From Diabrotica undecimpunctata (lineage: Eukaryota > Arthropoda > Insecta > Coleoptera > Chrysomelidae), in the NCBI RefSeq assembly GCF_040954645.1, contig NC_092807.1, forward strand, positions 2,232,001 to 2,296,000: a stretch of 64,000 bases of DNA. Direction: 5' to 3'. Below the pieces are notes generated by a model. The model saw only the letters and a program-made list of their open reading frames with translations. It searched no databases and was not told the origin of the DNA. Both the position numbers and the translations under genes were made by a program. Every line of letters begins with the position of its first letter. Within the stretch, counting starts at the first letter, position 1. Positions 12,845-23,485 of the stretch are shown here, piece after piece.

Positions 12845-13999
12845 CTTGCAACTGAAGTACCTACTTTTAGTGAACTGTTAAGAATTTTGAATACGCCACT
12901 TGGACCTTCCTATATACAAAATGGAAAAACCCACTATCACATTTTCTGTGGAATAAGTTTAGAAGGTCTAGTCAATTACTGTCGTAGATTCAGATAAAAT
13001 ACACTCAGATTCAGATAATGCACTCATTTCAGATAAAATAAAACGTTTTATTTTATCTAAAGAATTAAACTTTTTTTGCAAATAGGCAAAGAATTAAACT
13101 TTATTTTGCAAATAGATAAAATAAAACGTTTTATTTTATCTAAAGAATTAAACTTTATTTTGCAAATAGGTAGGTACTTATTAAACTTTTATTGGTTATA
13201 TATAACCAATAAAATAAACATCTTACATTTCTTGCAAATTCATTAGTACCTGTTAACCTCCATCACTCCGACACTGGCAACCTTATTTAGGGATTAGTAA
13301 TCCTCACAACTATTGTATTCTATTCTGCTCCAACCTTTATACCTGGTGGTCATACTCAATTTAAAATTGTTTTCCTATGTACTTCTGTAAACTTGTTGAC
13401 AAATATCTGTTTTTCATTGAGTCACCCGTATCAACAGTTTAGGGATTTGCATACATAATTTATTTTTTTATTACTCTCTCATACATAAAAATACTCTATA
13501 ACAATGTTTTGACTGCTGTCAATAAATAAACAATATGAACTCCCCGCAAATTCATTGTCGTAGCCTACTTAGTTTCGAAAAAACTATTTTTAATCATACG
13601 AAATAACAACGGTGAAAATAGGTATCAACATAAAGATTCTTCTGCTATAAAAAAATTTGAAAGTACCTACTGATTTATTTTTTAATTTAATTTATAATAC
13701 TTTTTTTTTCCTAAGTTAATGGCACTGGCAAAGCCAAAAGGCCAGTCAAGTTTTCTCATAGTTTTATCATCCATTTCCATTGTTTACATTATATACATAT
13801 GTATTAATATTTTATACATGTTAAATTGGGATACAATATTTTTAGTGTGTTAGTAAATGCCTAAATATTTTGGTTACTTATTTTCATTTTTAATGTTTTT
13901 TTTTTATATCAGTATATATATATAACGTTGTAACTATTCTTTTATTTTTATTTTTAATTTCTTTTATATATTTATATATTATTTATAAATAATTTATAA
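12845..13999. other. Element B interior, no gene seen
   Basis: AT-rich. It holds the local duplication at 13031-13169 and the palindrome attggttatatataaccaat (13190-13209). No coding sequence is supported. The upstream boundary of the Sailor-like element should lie here. Confidence 0.5.
13031..13169. repeat. Local tandem duplication with palindromes
   Basis: The block tagataaaataaaacgtttt and its continuation occur twice (13031 and 13113). Each has a perfect palindrome centred on aaaacgtttt, followed by tctaaagaattaaactt. A third partial copy of the latter lies at 13087-13113. Confidence 0.85.
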
Positions 14000-14584
14000 T
14001 ACAGGGTGAGTCAATACTATACTTACTTATGTTTATGCGTTTTTATTCATATCTCAAGTTCGACAAAAGCTATTAACATGCGGTTTGCGCCATTTTGTTA
14101 CGAATTTAATCCAATTCCATTATAATTTACAATAAATAGATGTTTGCATTAAACATTTTAAGGAAAAACAAATTTTAATTTTTTCTATTCGAAAGTACCC
14201 TCTACCTATGACAATTAAAACTAAATGCAATTATTTTATAGTAGATTTAAATTAATTCATCCACACTCTTTCTAATGACACCAATTTCGTTAAAATCGGT
14301 TAATCCAAACCAAAGTTATAGGTATTTATCCACAAATGCTTTCCCACTCTCCCCCATCCTTTATTTGAAAAAATAAAAAAAAGTACTTAAACAACTTCAA
14401 AGTTTTCAGCTCGTTTTCAAATTTTTCTTTATAGGTTACGCCCCCTATCGGTTAACCCAGAAACTTGAAAGTTAGTTCCAGCGATTTCTCTTGGCCACTT
14501 TTACTAAGGAATTTTTTCTCCTAAAGTTAAAACATGAATAATTTCTGATATATAGCCGAGAGATCGGCTTATTGGACCACCCGG
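14000..14584 (-). repeat. Right TIR of element B (uninterrupted)
   Basis: Inverted copy of the left repeat. The inner end reads tacagggtgagtcaata and the outer end ggaccacccgg. It preserves the empty site of element A. Confidence 0.88.
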
Positions 14585-14586
14585 TA

Positions 14587-15189
14587 CAAAAGAGATTCAT
14601 TTAAAAAACACGAGCTGGAATATCTGTTTTTTTTAATTACAAATTCATGCATTTTTATTAAAACAGGGGACTCTTTTTGAAATAGTCATAGACTAATTTT
14701 CCTTATTGTGTTTCTGTACGATAAAAAAATGTTTAAATCTTTTCGTTAAAACCTCGCACTAATTAAGACAGCTCGGGGCACGATTCAACTTAACGAGAAC
14801 GTCGACAAGCGAATAATGTCTTAACTCATAACTGGCTCTGTCTCGTTGTCTTTAAATCCACAGCCAATAAGTCAATTATTTCCCAGGCTGTTAGACAATA
14901 TGCACTCCATCATTGTTGCTCCGCTCCGGTCGGTTGTTATACTCTCGTCGTGTCTTATATCCATTCTGCTGTCTCTTAACCGCTCCGAAGGAATTATGTC
15001 TTGCCGATGTCGCAGACACAGTCTTTTCGTTCCACCTCTTCTTCTTCTTCTTCGTCTTCTTCTTCAGTTAAACCACCGCATATTTTATTTATTTAAGAAC
15101 AACATACGGATGACACAGTCACTGCTTAGGCCGCCATATTGCCATAAACGGGTCGTTGGGGGATTGCTTTCAGAGAAATCTATACACAA
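14587..15189. other. No gene seen; (CTT)n tract
   Basis: No protein is supported. The open frame at 14846-15220 is low-complexity where it crosses the ctt repeat at 15036-15066. This may be old unique sequence. Confidence 0.45.
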
Positions 15190-16662
15190 TGAAACTTTAT
15201 TAAAACTTTGGTGCCAATGAAAAATTTTATTTGTTGCCCATTTTATCAAAAGTTTATGAACGAATTTTAAAAAATCAAATTATTCTACATTTTGAATCTT
15301 ATAAACTGTTTGCCATAAACCATTTCGGATTCCGAAAAAATAAAATAACAACTTTAGCTATTGATTATTGCACTAGTAATGTTTTGGAAGGGATTGAAAA
15401 ATATCTTGATACTCTTGCATCGTTTTTAGATCTTACTAAGGCTTTCGATTGTGTCACACATAGTATCTTGCTTAGAAAACTTCCTTATTATAATTTTCAT
15501 AGTGATGCTATTCAACTAATTGATTCATATCTATCAAATCGTGATCAATATGTTCACTTCAATCAGTGTGATTCTCAAAAACAATCTCTGTTGTTTGGTG
15601 TCCCTCAAGGCTCGGTTTTGGGTCCAGTATTATTTCTTATCTATATTAATGATCTAGTGTACTCTCAAAATGAAACAGTTAACACTGTTTTATTTGCTGA
15701 TGACACTACTTTCTATACAAGCTATCACCCTTCTGAATTCGACATCCTTGATTACCAAACATCTGAAAAAAACTTATTCAATTGGTTTTTAACTAACCGT
15801 CTTTCTTTGAACAACTCTAAATCACAAAGTGTTAATTTTACTCCAAGAAATAACACTTGCGTTGAAAACGCTGCTCTACCACAATGTGTAACCGGAGCGA
15901 AGTTTCTGGGGATATATTTGGATGCAGGATTAACCTGGGAACAACATATAGTTATTCTATCGAAAAAGCTTTCCCGACAACTTTTCCTCTTTAGGAACCT
16001 TGTATAGGTGACTTCCAGGGAAACTATTTTAACAGCCTATCATAGTAATTTTCATTCTCATCTGACATATGCTGGAGACATATCCCAGGAGAGAATCCTG
16101 GGGTCACTCTTGTCACATTGATAAAGTGTTTGCGCAACAAAGAAAGTGTGTTCGTATTATCTCTGGGCTCTGTTATAGAGCAGATGGTAGAAACTCCTTT
16201 AGAGCTTTACAAATTTTGACTTTACCTTGTGTATATATTATGCAGTGTCTGTTGCACATTAAACAAAATCTTGGTCAATACAATGCGCATTTAGATTTTC
16301 ACAAGTATCCCACCAGATTTAATAATAATCTTATACCAGAATTTAGCCGTCTTGAGAGATCCAGAAATGGTTCAAGGTATTTAGCCATAAAATTCTATAA
16401 CTTAGTGCCAGCTAGAATAAAAGCTCTTAATTTTCATCAGTTTAAAGCGAAAATTAAGAGTTACCTTATAGTGAATGCCTTTTTTAGGTATGAGGAGTAT
16501 TTTACCTCCAATTTTAATTTGTTGTAATTGTAAGTATATTCTAAAACACTGTATTTATGTTTTGTGTTTATATTTATGTGTTTTTTAACTATATTGACAT
16601 ATTTTATCTTTGACTTGTAAAAAATACTTTTGTATTGATGTATTACCAATAAACCATCTATC
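15190..16662 (+). pseudogene. Jockey/CR1-like LINE, 5'-truncated RT
   Basis: The frame at 15231-16007 is a reverse transcriptase core: LLPILSKVYE, FLDLTKAFD (residues 65-73), GVPQGSVLGP (123-132) and an intact FADD box (155-158). A frameshift near 16010 leads to the C-terminal frame 16069-16527 (RKCVRIISGL, then ARIKALN). The likely 3' end at about 16662 has the short repeat atctatctatt, as in CR1/L2-type tails. The endonuclease and ORF1 are missing. It is the only window copy of this family. The RT catalytic residues survive, but the protein is split. Confidence 0.85.
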
Positions 16663-17074
16663 TATTAATATATCTTCAATTATAAAGCATTGCTCTGAAA
16701 GGAAGTAAAATTTGTGTGACCGTAATCTACTTGATTAAATTTTTTTAGTTCTAGAGCATTGATAGGTATAGGCCAGTGGAAAATAGCTGATACATCAGGG
16801 ATAGCTGATGATAAATCCTTAAAGACATACAACTGATTTTGCTTTGTTTTTTTGTAACAATCATTAAGTGTTAAAAAACATTTTTGCCTATAAAACATTT
16901 CTTATACATTTTAGAGAAAAATAATTCATATTAAAGTTGTAGTTCTCAAAAAGTTATTTTCTAAAACTAAACAAACTTAATTTATTAACTAAAAAGTTTC
17001 TAAATTAAAATACATAAACAATTTACCGAGATTAATAAGAAAACCCTAATTTTTGCAGTAATTTATTAGTATCA
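16663..17074. other. Unassigned; minus-strand frame of 72 codons
   Basis: A minus-strand frame at 16680-16898 (MFYRQKCFLTLNDCYKKTKQ, ending SFQSNAL) has balanced composition but no family I recognise. It could be a transposase scrap or chance. Confidence 0.35.
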
Positions 17075-17995
17075 GCTTTGTTTTTTGTATGATATCATTC
17101 TGACTTAACCACCCTGTGTGGGTCCTAGCCTCCCCAAGAATGTTTTTCCAGTCGTCCCTATCCATCCCCTTTCTCCGCCAAGCACCTATCTCATATTTCT
17201 CATGTCTTCATCGATGTTATCAAGGAACCTTGATCTGGGTCTTCCTCTTCTTTTCTGACGAATGGGTCTAACAAGGAGCGTTTTTCTAGCTGGATCATTT
17301 TGTTCCATCCGCAATACATACCCTATCCACCTCAGACGTCATATCTTAATATGTTTTACGATATCTGGTTCCTGGTATATCCTATAAAGTTCAACATTGT
17401 ATCGTCTTCTCACTTTTCTTTCTAAACATGTTTTCATTACTTTTTGTTAAAGTCCAGGTCTCTTAACCATATGTTAGAACTGAGCGTATTATTGTTTTGT
17501 AGAGTTTTATTTATGTTTTTCTCTATATAATTGTGGATTTAAGGAGGAAATTAAGCCCAAAATAGCATCTGCTGGTCATGCAAATTCTGCGGTTTATCTC
17601 TGCAGTAGTATTATTTTCAGTGTTAAGGAACGCTCCCATTTATACATATTTGTTCACTGCTTCGATGGCGTTGTTTTCTCTATCGAGTGGTCGTAGAATT
17701 TGTGATTGCGTGCTTATTTTCATATACTTCGTTTTGTTGGTGTTTATTATTAAACCCATTTTTGTAGCTAATTATTTTAATGTTACATACGCCTCTCGTA
17801 CAGCGTTTTCCGTTCTCCCGACAATATTGATATCATCAGCATAGGCCAGGATATACACTAATTTATTATATATTGAACGAATGGTTGTGATTTGTGACAT
17901 ACGTAGTAGAGAGGGTCTCCCTGGCGCATTCTGTTATTTGTTTTAAAAGGTTCAGATAGTTCCCCTTAATTTCGTACTCTACATTCAATTTCTTA
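17075..17995 (-). pseudogene. RTE-like LINE, RT fragment
   Basis: Conceptual minus-strand translation gives RQGDPL (about 17920), AYADDINIVGRTENAVREAY (about 17850-17790, catalytic YADD intact) and a C-terminal RRGRP-like tail ending GAWRRKGMDRDDWKNILGEA (about 17130-17190). Multiple stops and frameshifts separate these blocks. The 5' end is truncated and abuts, tail to tail by about 10 bp, the plus-strand RTE at 18002. Confidence 0.8.
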
Positions 17996-18700
17996 TGCAA
18001 ATATACGCCGCAGATATAGAAAACTACCGACCAATAAGCTTATTGTCACACCTTTACAAACTACTAACCTGAATAATAACAAATAGATTGACAGCTAAGT
18101 TAGATGCATACCAACCAGTGGAGCAAGCAACTTTTTAGCAAGGGTTTTAGCACTATCGATCACTTGCAAACAATCCGGACAGTTATTGAAAAAACAATAG
18201 AGTACAACATACCACTACATCTGGCATTTGTCGATTATCACAAAGCATTCGACAGTATCGAGATATGGGCTTTCTTAACACCATTGGACGATGCCAGAGT
18301 AGATTCAAGATATGCTGCCCTCCTTAAGAATATATACGATGACGCTACTGTTCACGTAAAAGTAGATGATGATCTGGAAACTATGAAAATAGACCTTGGC
18401 AAAGGTGTGAGACAAGGCGACACCATCTCACCCAAGTTATTTACTTTGGCATTGGAAAATTCAAAAAAATAAATTGTGCCAAAAAGAGATCAAAAATAGA
18501 TGAATTATATCTTAACCATTTGCGACATAGTACTAATAAGCACAGATATCCATGAACTAAAATCAATGCTACAAGATTTAAATCACAAATCGAATCAAAT
18601 AGGATTAAATATGAATCTCGACAAAACAACGATATTAAGCAACAGCCTAGAAAACATCACAATAGATAACATCAATAAAGAAAAGGTAGAACAATATATA

Positions 18701-20107
18701 CAGGGATGAGTGCCTTAAGAACCGGCAAAATAACGCAAAAGATAGAAAACATAATACGTTGTGAAATAAAAAGAGATAAAAGTAGTTTAATTATTTATTT
18801 AAGAAAGGAGATAGAAAACGATGCGAAAACTACAGAGGAATAAGCGTAATATCATCAATAGGAAGATTATATGGGAAGATACTGCGAGAAAAGATAGAGC
18901 AAGCGATAAAAGGCAAAATCAGGGAGGATCAGGCAGGCTTCACGGCAGGAAGATCATGCATAGACCACTTATACACACTGGAACAACTGTTGGAAAAGAA
19001 AAAAGCAAAAAATAGAGATATACACTTGGCATTTGTGGATCTGAGAAAGGCGTATGACTCTGTACCAAGGTCAGAACTATGGGAGGCAATGTACAAATTA
19101 GAAATACAGACGGAACTCATAGAAGCTACAAAAGCTCTGTATAAAGAAAATAAAGTGTCCATTAAAATGGGAACAAGAATCATAGGAGACTTCACCACAA
19201 CAAAAGGGCTCCTGCAGGGTTGTTCCACATCTCCAACCCTATTCAAAATATACTTAGAGAAAGCCTTGACTACATGGAAAAGAAAATGCGAAGGCATGGG
19301 AGTACCGGTACGGAACGAATACCTATATACGTTAAGTTTTGCAGACGATCAAGTAGTGATTGCACAAGACCAAGACGACCTCAGCTACATGATGAAGAAA
19401 CTACAAGAAGAATATACCAAGGCTGGCCTAGATATTAACCTCGCGAAAACAGAGTACCTATCTACAAGTGAAGAAGACATAGAAGATCTACAGATTGATG
19501 ACAACGTAACAATCAAAGGAAAGGATAAATTCAAATACCTGGGGTTCATAATCACGAAAAAGGCAACAACAGAGGAAGAAATTACACAAAGATTAGGACA
19601 AAAAGAACAGCAATCCGACAACTTAACTCAGTATGGTGGGATAGACACCTAAATATGAAGACAAAAACGCAGATTTATAAAACATTAGTGCGAAGTATTA
19701 TGACATATGGGGCCGAAAATTGGATCATAAACAAGAAAAACAGCAGTAAGATAATAGCAACAGAGATGGAATGCCTGCGAAGATGCTGCAGAGTAACAAG
19801 AATGGATAGGAGAAGTAATGACGAAATAAAGCAAAGAACATCAATAGAAACAGACATACTAACATATATAGAACAAAAAAGACTAAAGTGGTATGGACAT
19901 GTAAGAAGAGCTAGCGACAGCAGATGGATAAAAAGAATAACCGAATGGAGCCCCATAGGAAGGAGGAAAAGAGGACGACCCCGAAAATCCTGGAGGAACG
20001 AAGTAGACGACGCCATGAGTAAGAGAGGACTAAACGATGGAGAATGGAACAACAGAGAGAGATGGAAACGGTTGAGCGAGGGAAGGCAGTGAATACTGTA
20101 GAATCCC

Positions 20108-20143
<36 letters not shown>

Positions 20144-20738
20144 TAGTAGAGGTGAGAAATTATCGATATAAACCTATAATTTACTTTACATTACATTAGA
20201 TCTATCGAAAGTTTCCCACTTCTAGACGTTAGCTTATGAGCTGGTTGACTTCATTCATAGTAAGTAAAAACAGTAATGTAAGTAAAAACAGTTTAAGTAC
20301 GAGTATGTTTTTATCCAAAATTAAAGTATTGATCAATAATAAACTGTGATTTGCGACGTCGAATACACTCTTCTCAATACAGAATTATCATAGCTTGTTA
20401 TTCTGTATTCGTCAAAACAGAATTAATTATCAAATTACTACTAATTAAACTGTTTACTTACATTTGCTTTATTGCCTTCAATCAGTTTTTACTTTATGCA
20501 AAATATAAAAAATGTTATTGTTCGACGTCATACTTGTAATATTATGACTGAAGTCAACTAGCTCATAAGCTAACGTCTTAAGGTGGAAAACTATCGATAG
20601 TCCTAATATAATGTAATGTAAATTAGAGGTTTCTATCGATAATTTCCCACCTCTACTACTTTCATCTCTTTATTTCACAACGTATTATGTTTTCTATCTT
20701 CTGCGTTATTTTGCCGGTTCTTAAGGCACTCATCACTG
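18701..20738. mobile_element. Palindromic TA-flanked MITE carrying a LINE
   Basis: The ends are CAGGGATGAGTGCCTTAAGA (18701) and its inverted copy (ending 20738), flanked by TA at 18699-18700 and 20739-20740. The arms, about 200-230 bp, are 18701-18785 plus 20147 to about 20290 on the left, and about 20540-20738 on the right. About 250 bp of AT-rich spacer lies between. No transposase is present, so it is non-autonomous. TA duplication and CAGGG ends point to the Tc1/mariner superfamily. The LINE at 18786-20136 lies in its left arm. Confidence 0.88.
18786..20136 (+). mobile_element. RTE-like LINE nested in the MITE
   Basis: A 10-bp duplication, ATAAAAGTAG, flanks the insert (18776-18785 and 20137-20146). 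It starts within the RT region (FKKGDRKRCENYRGI) and is therefore 5'-truncated. The frame is open to 19650: FVDLRKAYDS, LQGCSTSPTLF and an intact FADD (LSFADDQVVIA). A single frameshift in an A-run near 19604 leads to 19655-20092, ending RKRGRPRKSWRNEVDD and RWKRLSEGRQ. The 3' tail is (TA)n at about 20109-20136. One frameshift in 1.35 kb suggests a fairly recent insertion. Confidence 0.9.
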
Positions 20739-21325
20739 TATATCTAGAACATGCAATTAAAACGAAAAGGAAAATTAAACCCTAGGAAATAAAAGAAGGA
20801 CACGATTATCATGGGCTGCTTTTGGTAAGTGGAGCTTCATTTTAAAAGACATAAAAATCCCAATACACTTAAAACGAAAAACCTATGACACCTAGTAGTA
20901 TACTACCAGTTGCAACTTATGGATTGGAAACTATGGCAATAACAAGAAAAATGGCAGAACAATTAAGAGTAACTCAACGGGCCATGGAGAGGGCCATGTT
21001 AAATATATGCCTCAGAGACAAAATTCCTAACACCGAAATACGTCGAAGAACTAAAGTAACCGACATCATGGAAAAAATAGCGACATTGAGATGGCAATGG
21101 GTAGCACATGTAGCAAGACAAGACACCAACAGATGATCTCATAAAGTGACATTCTGGAGACCTCGAGAAACAAAAAGAAGCGTGGGAAGACCCAAAAAGA
21201 GATAGATAGACGATATAACAGCTGTAGCTGGAAAGCAGTGGATAAGAATCGCATAAGATAGAAAAGCGTGGAAGCAATTGGAGGAGGCCTATGTTCAACA
21301 ATGGATAAATGAAGGCTGAAGAAGA

Positions 21326-21700
21326 GAAGAAAATTCAATTTCTTACGAAATAGTAGTGAAATTTAATAAATTTTTGATAGAAAAAAATTATTTAATTGGT
21401 TTTTTTCGGGATTTTCCGATTTTTTCAATACCCCAGTTTAAAAAAATACTGTTCTGCCTGCAAAGAAGTTGAGATATTTCATATTTTTCCAGGACGCTTT
21501 AATTCGAAGTTCCATTCTAATAAAACAGAGCTCGGAAAGTTCTCGCCTCCACTTTAACGTGGTGGTATTTTACGAGTACGTTTACTTTAACCAAGACATA
21601 ATCCTGTTTCTACGAGCTGCATGGTTTTAAAGTCTATCAGTAGGGTGCTAACCTGGCTGTAGACCCACTTCTCCTTTATCCGGGCTTGAGACCGGCAACA
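21326..21700. other. No gene seen
   Basis: AT-rich sequence between two LINE fragments. No recognisable feature. Confidence 0.5.
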
Positions 21701-21714
21701 GTTCTGTCGAAATA

Positions 21715-22290
21715 AATCAGCATTTCTGTATCTGATTGACCCAAAAGAAAGCTTTTGACAGATTAAGACTCAAAGATGTAATCCATCTTCTGTATAATAG
21801 AGAAGTTCCTTTAAATATTATAAAAACTATAGAAAACATCTACCAAAACAACAAAATGGAAGTCAGAATAGATGGACAACTTACAGAACCTATGGAAATA
21901 GGAAGCGAAATAAGAAAAGGAGATTCATTAAGCCTCATGCTCTTCAATTTGAGCATGGATGAAATCATCAAAAGAGTTAACTAGTTAAATAAAGATGATA
22001 CAGAATGGGAAACAAAGAAATCAAAGTGAAGACATTAGAAAAAAATGTAACTTACGGTGTATAAATGAATGGACACAAAATAGAAAAAAAGAATGGAATA
22101 ATCACATAAGAAGAATGGAGTCGACCCGTGTCGTCAAAATAGCAAGAGATTAGTCACCAATCGGCAGAAGTATTGGACGAGCGCGCAAAATATGTAGTGA
22201 CAACCTTCAATAGAGGTCAATCCATTAATCCGCCAATGAACAAGCAGAATAAATAAGCTTATAAAGAGAAAAAAGAAGAAGAAGAAGTTT
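21715..22290 (+). pseudogene. RTE-like LINE (family D) fragment with internal deletion
   Basis: The frame 21736-21984 is the RT palm: KKAFDRLRLKDVIHLLYNRE, then EVRIDGQLTEPMEI and RKGDSLSLMLFNL. Just after it the sequence jumps to the C-terminal tail (HIRRMESTRVVKIARD, then IGRARKI-like), so the YADD box is deleted. The 3' end is gaagaagaagaag near 22275-22290. The same family lies on the minus strand at 46606-47760 and 49905-51175. Confidence 0.82.
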
Positions 22291-23485
22291 ATTTTAACAG
22301 GTTAGCACTTTTCATACCATCTCTTTATATGCCATCTATAAATTGTATCATAAAATCTAGATCTTCATGAAGAATCCTTTGAAATTTCAGTTCTTAGTAT
22401 TAATAAACAATGGAAATATGATTTTAAGAAAAAAATACTATCTTGGTTCCTTTTTTTCATAGAAGGTACTTTTTTCAAAGATTGTGTTTTTTCACCACGT
22501 TTAAGTACATGTTAAATATATTTTCTTATCAAATAGTACATTTATCATAAACAAAGTTTGGGTTATATGATTACCTTCAGGAAATGGTCTTATCGACGTC
22601 CCTGTCAAGGTCCAAGAGGTTTGTGTCTTGAATCGGCCATATTGGCTTGATCACCGGTGAATATCACGTTAGGTCGCTAGCGCGCGATCTTTTCTGCTCT
22701 TTTTGATACGTCTCAATTGAGCAAAGTGCACACTACGATGTGTGGGACTGTGCACGATCACGTGATGTATTATGATCGGTGGTAACGGCATATCACTCCT
22801 TACCTACAACGACTATCGGCCAGGGAGATGATTTCGAAACCCGTAAACAATACTTTTGAAATGTTAATGGCTTGTATATACAACTAAGAAAGAGATAGGT
22901 TGGGAAAGAGACGGAGAGAAGCGGCACAGAGGGAAAATAACGCTGACAGTAGTTGGTTTTTCTCCGCGTGCGAATTTTTATGAAAGTCAATATTGTCGTT
23001 TTGCTTTGTTGTCGCTTCGAGGAGATTGCATTTTTACACGGAACTTGCACCTGTCTGCGACTTTAAAGAGAATTAATGGACTTTTACAATATCTACAATA
23101 GGAAAATAAAGGAATTTAAGAAAATCGTTTGTATTAAAATAAAAGCGATTACAAATTAGAGAATTAACAAATTAGTGTATTGAAAATTTCGACTACCAAA
23201 TGGTTTCCTTCTTTTAGTAATTCTTTATTGTCTTCAGATTTAAGTCTCGCGACTATGACTCCAACTAAGGAGAAAATGCAGGCATTTCCGATAACTGCTG
23301 TATTAGAAGGATTAAGCTTTGAAGGGTAGTTTTTTCTTGTTATCGAACACTGGGTAATCTGGTATGCTACAGTGTATACCTTACATTTTTTTACGTATTT
23401 AATCATCGCTAACAGCTGTAATACAAAACGCTCCTAGGAAATCTACTCCTAAAAGGAAAAAGGGTAGTGAAGACAAAAATGTGCT
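22291..23485. other. Unassigned region
   Basis: No transposon signature. A GC-richer part (about 22600-23050) contains the minus-strand frame 22793-23050. Another minus-strand frame, 23164-23406, ends LLKEGNHLVVEIFNTLIC. I recognise neither. This is one of the few stretches that could be host unique sequence or a gene edge. Confidence 0.35.

Larger units (their letters stand above)
7030..14584 (-). mobile_element. Mariner-type transposon B with long TIRs
   Basis: The left end CCGGGTGGTCC (7030) and right end GGACCACCCGG (14584) are inverted copies. Each is flanked by TA (7028-7029 and 14585-14586), the target duplication of the IS630/Tc1/mariner superfamily. The inverted repeats extend far inward: 7030-7061 plus 9114-9690 on the left, and 14000-14584 on the right. 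The left repeat is split by element A. The interior holds a broken, apparently intron-containing transposase (9744-11034, minus) and a Sailor-like transposase (11477-12844, minus), which must belong to a second element inserted inside B. Total length is 7555 bp, of which 2048 bp is element A. Confidence 0.88.
18002..21325 (+). mobile_element. RTE (BovB-like) LINE split by a nested element
   Basis: The 5' part is 18002-18698: ENYRPISLLSHLYKLL, then FVDYHKAFDS (18230) and GVRQGDTISPKLF. The FADD region is degraded to LTICDIVLIST. The 3' part is 20741-21325: YGLETMAITRKMAEQLRVTQ, then DKIPNTEIRRRTKVTDIMEK and QWVAHVARQDTNR, ending near gaaggctgaagaagagaag, a GAA-type tail. The interruption, 18701-20738, is a TA-flanked palindromic element. 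Removing it with one TA restores the frame as QYIYLEHAI. A near-identical 3' end lies at 53514-54071. Confidence 0.88.

Noticed and set aside
11330..13748. TGACTGGCCT (11330-11339) and AGGCCAGTCA (13739-13748) as ends of the Sailor-like element
   Set aside because: The 10-bp inverted match flanks the gene, but there is no TA duplication on either side and the match does not extend. It could be chance.
14846..15220. Possible 124-residue host protein
   Set aside because: The frame crosses a CTT repeat, has low complexity and shows no domain or splice context.
19675..20052. 125-codon minus-strand frame
   Set aside because: Antisense of the C-terminal region of the LINE at 18786-20136.
22793..23050. 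Minus-strand 85-codon frame in a GC-richer region
   Set aside because: No recognisable motif, start context or splice signals; kept only as part of an unassigned region.
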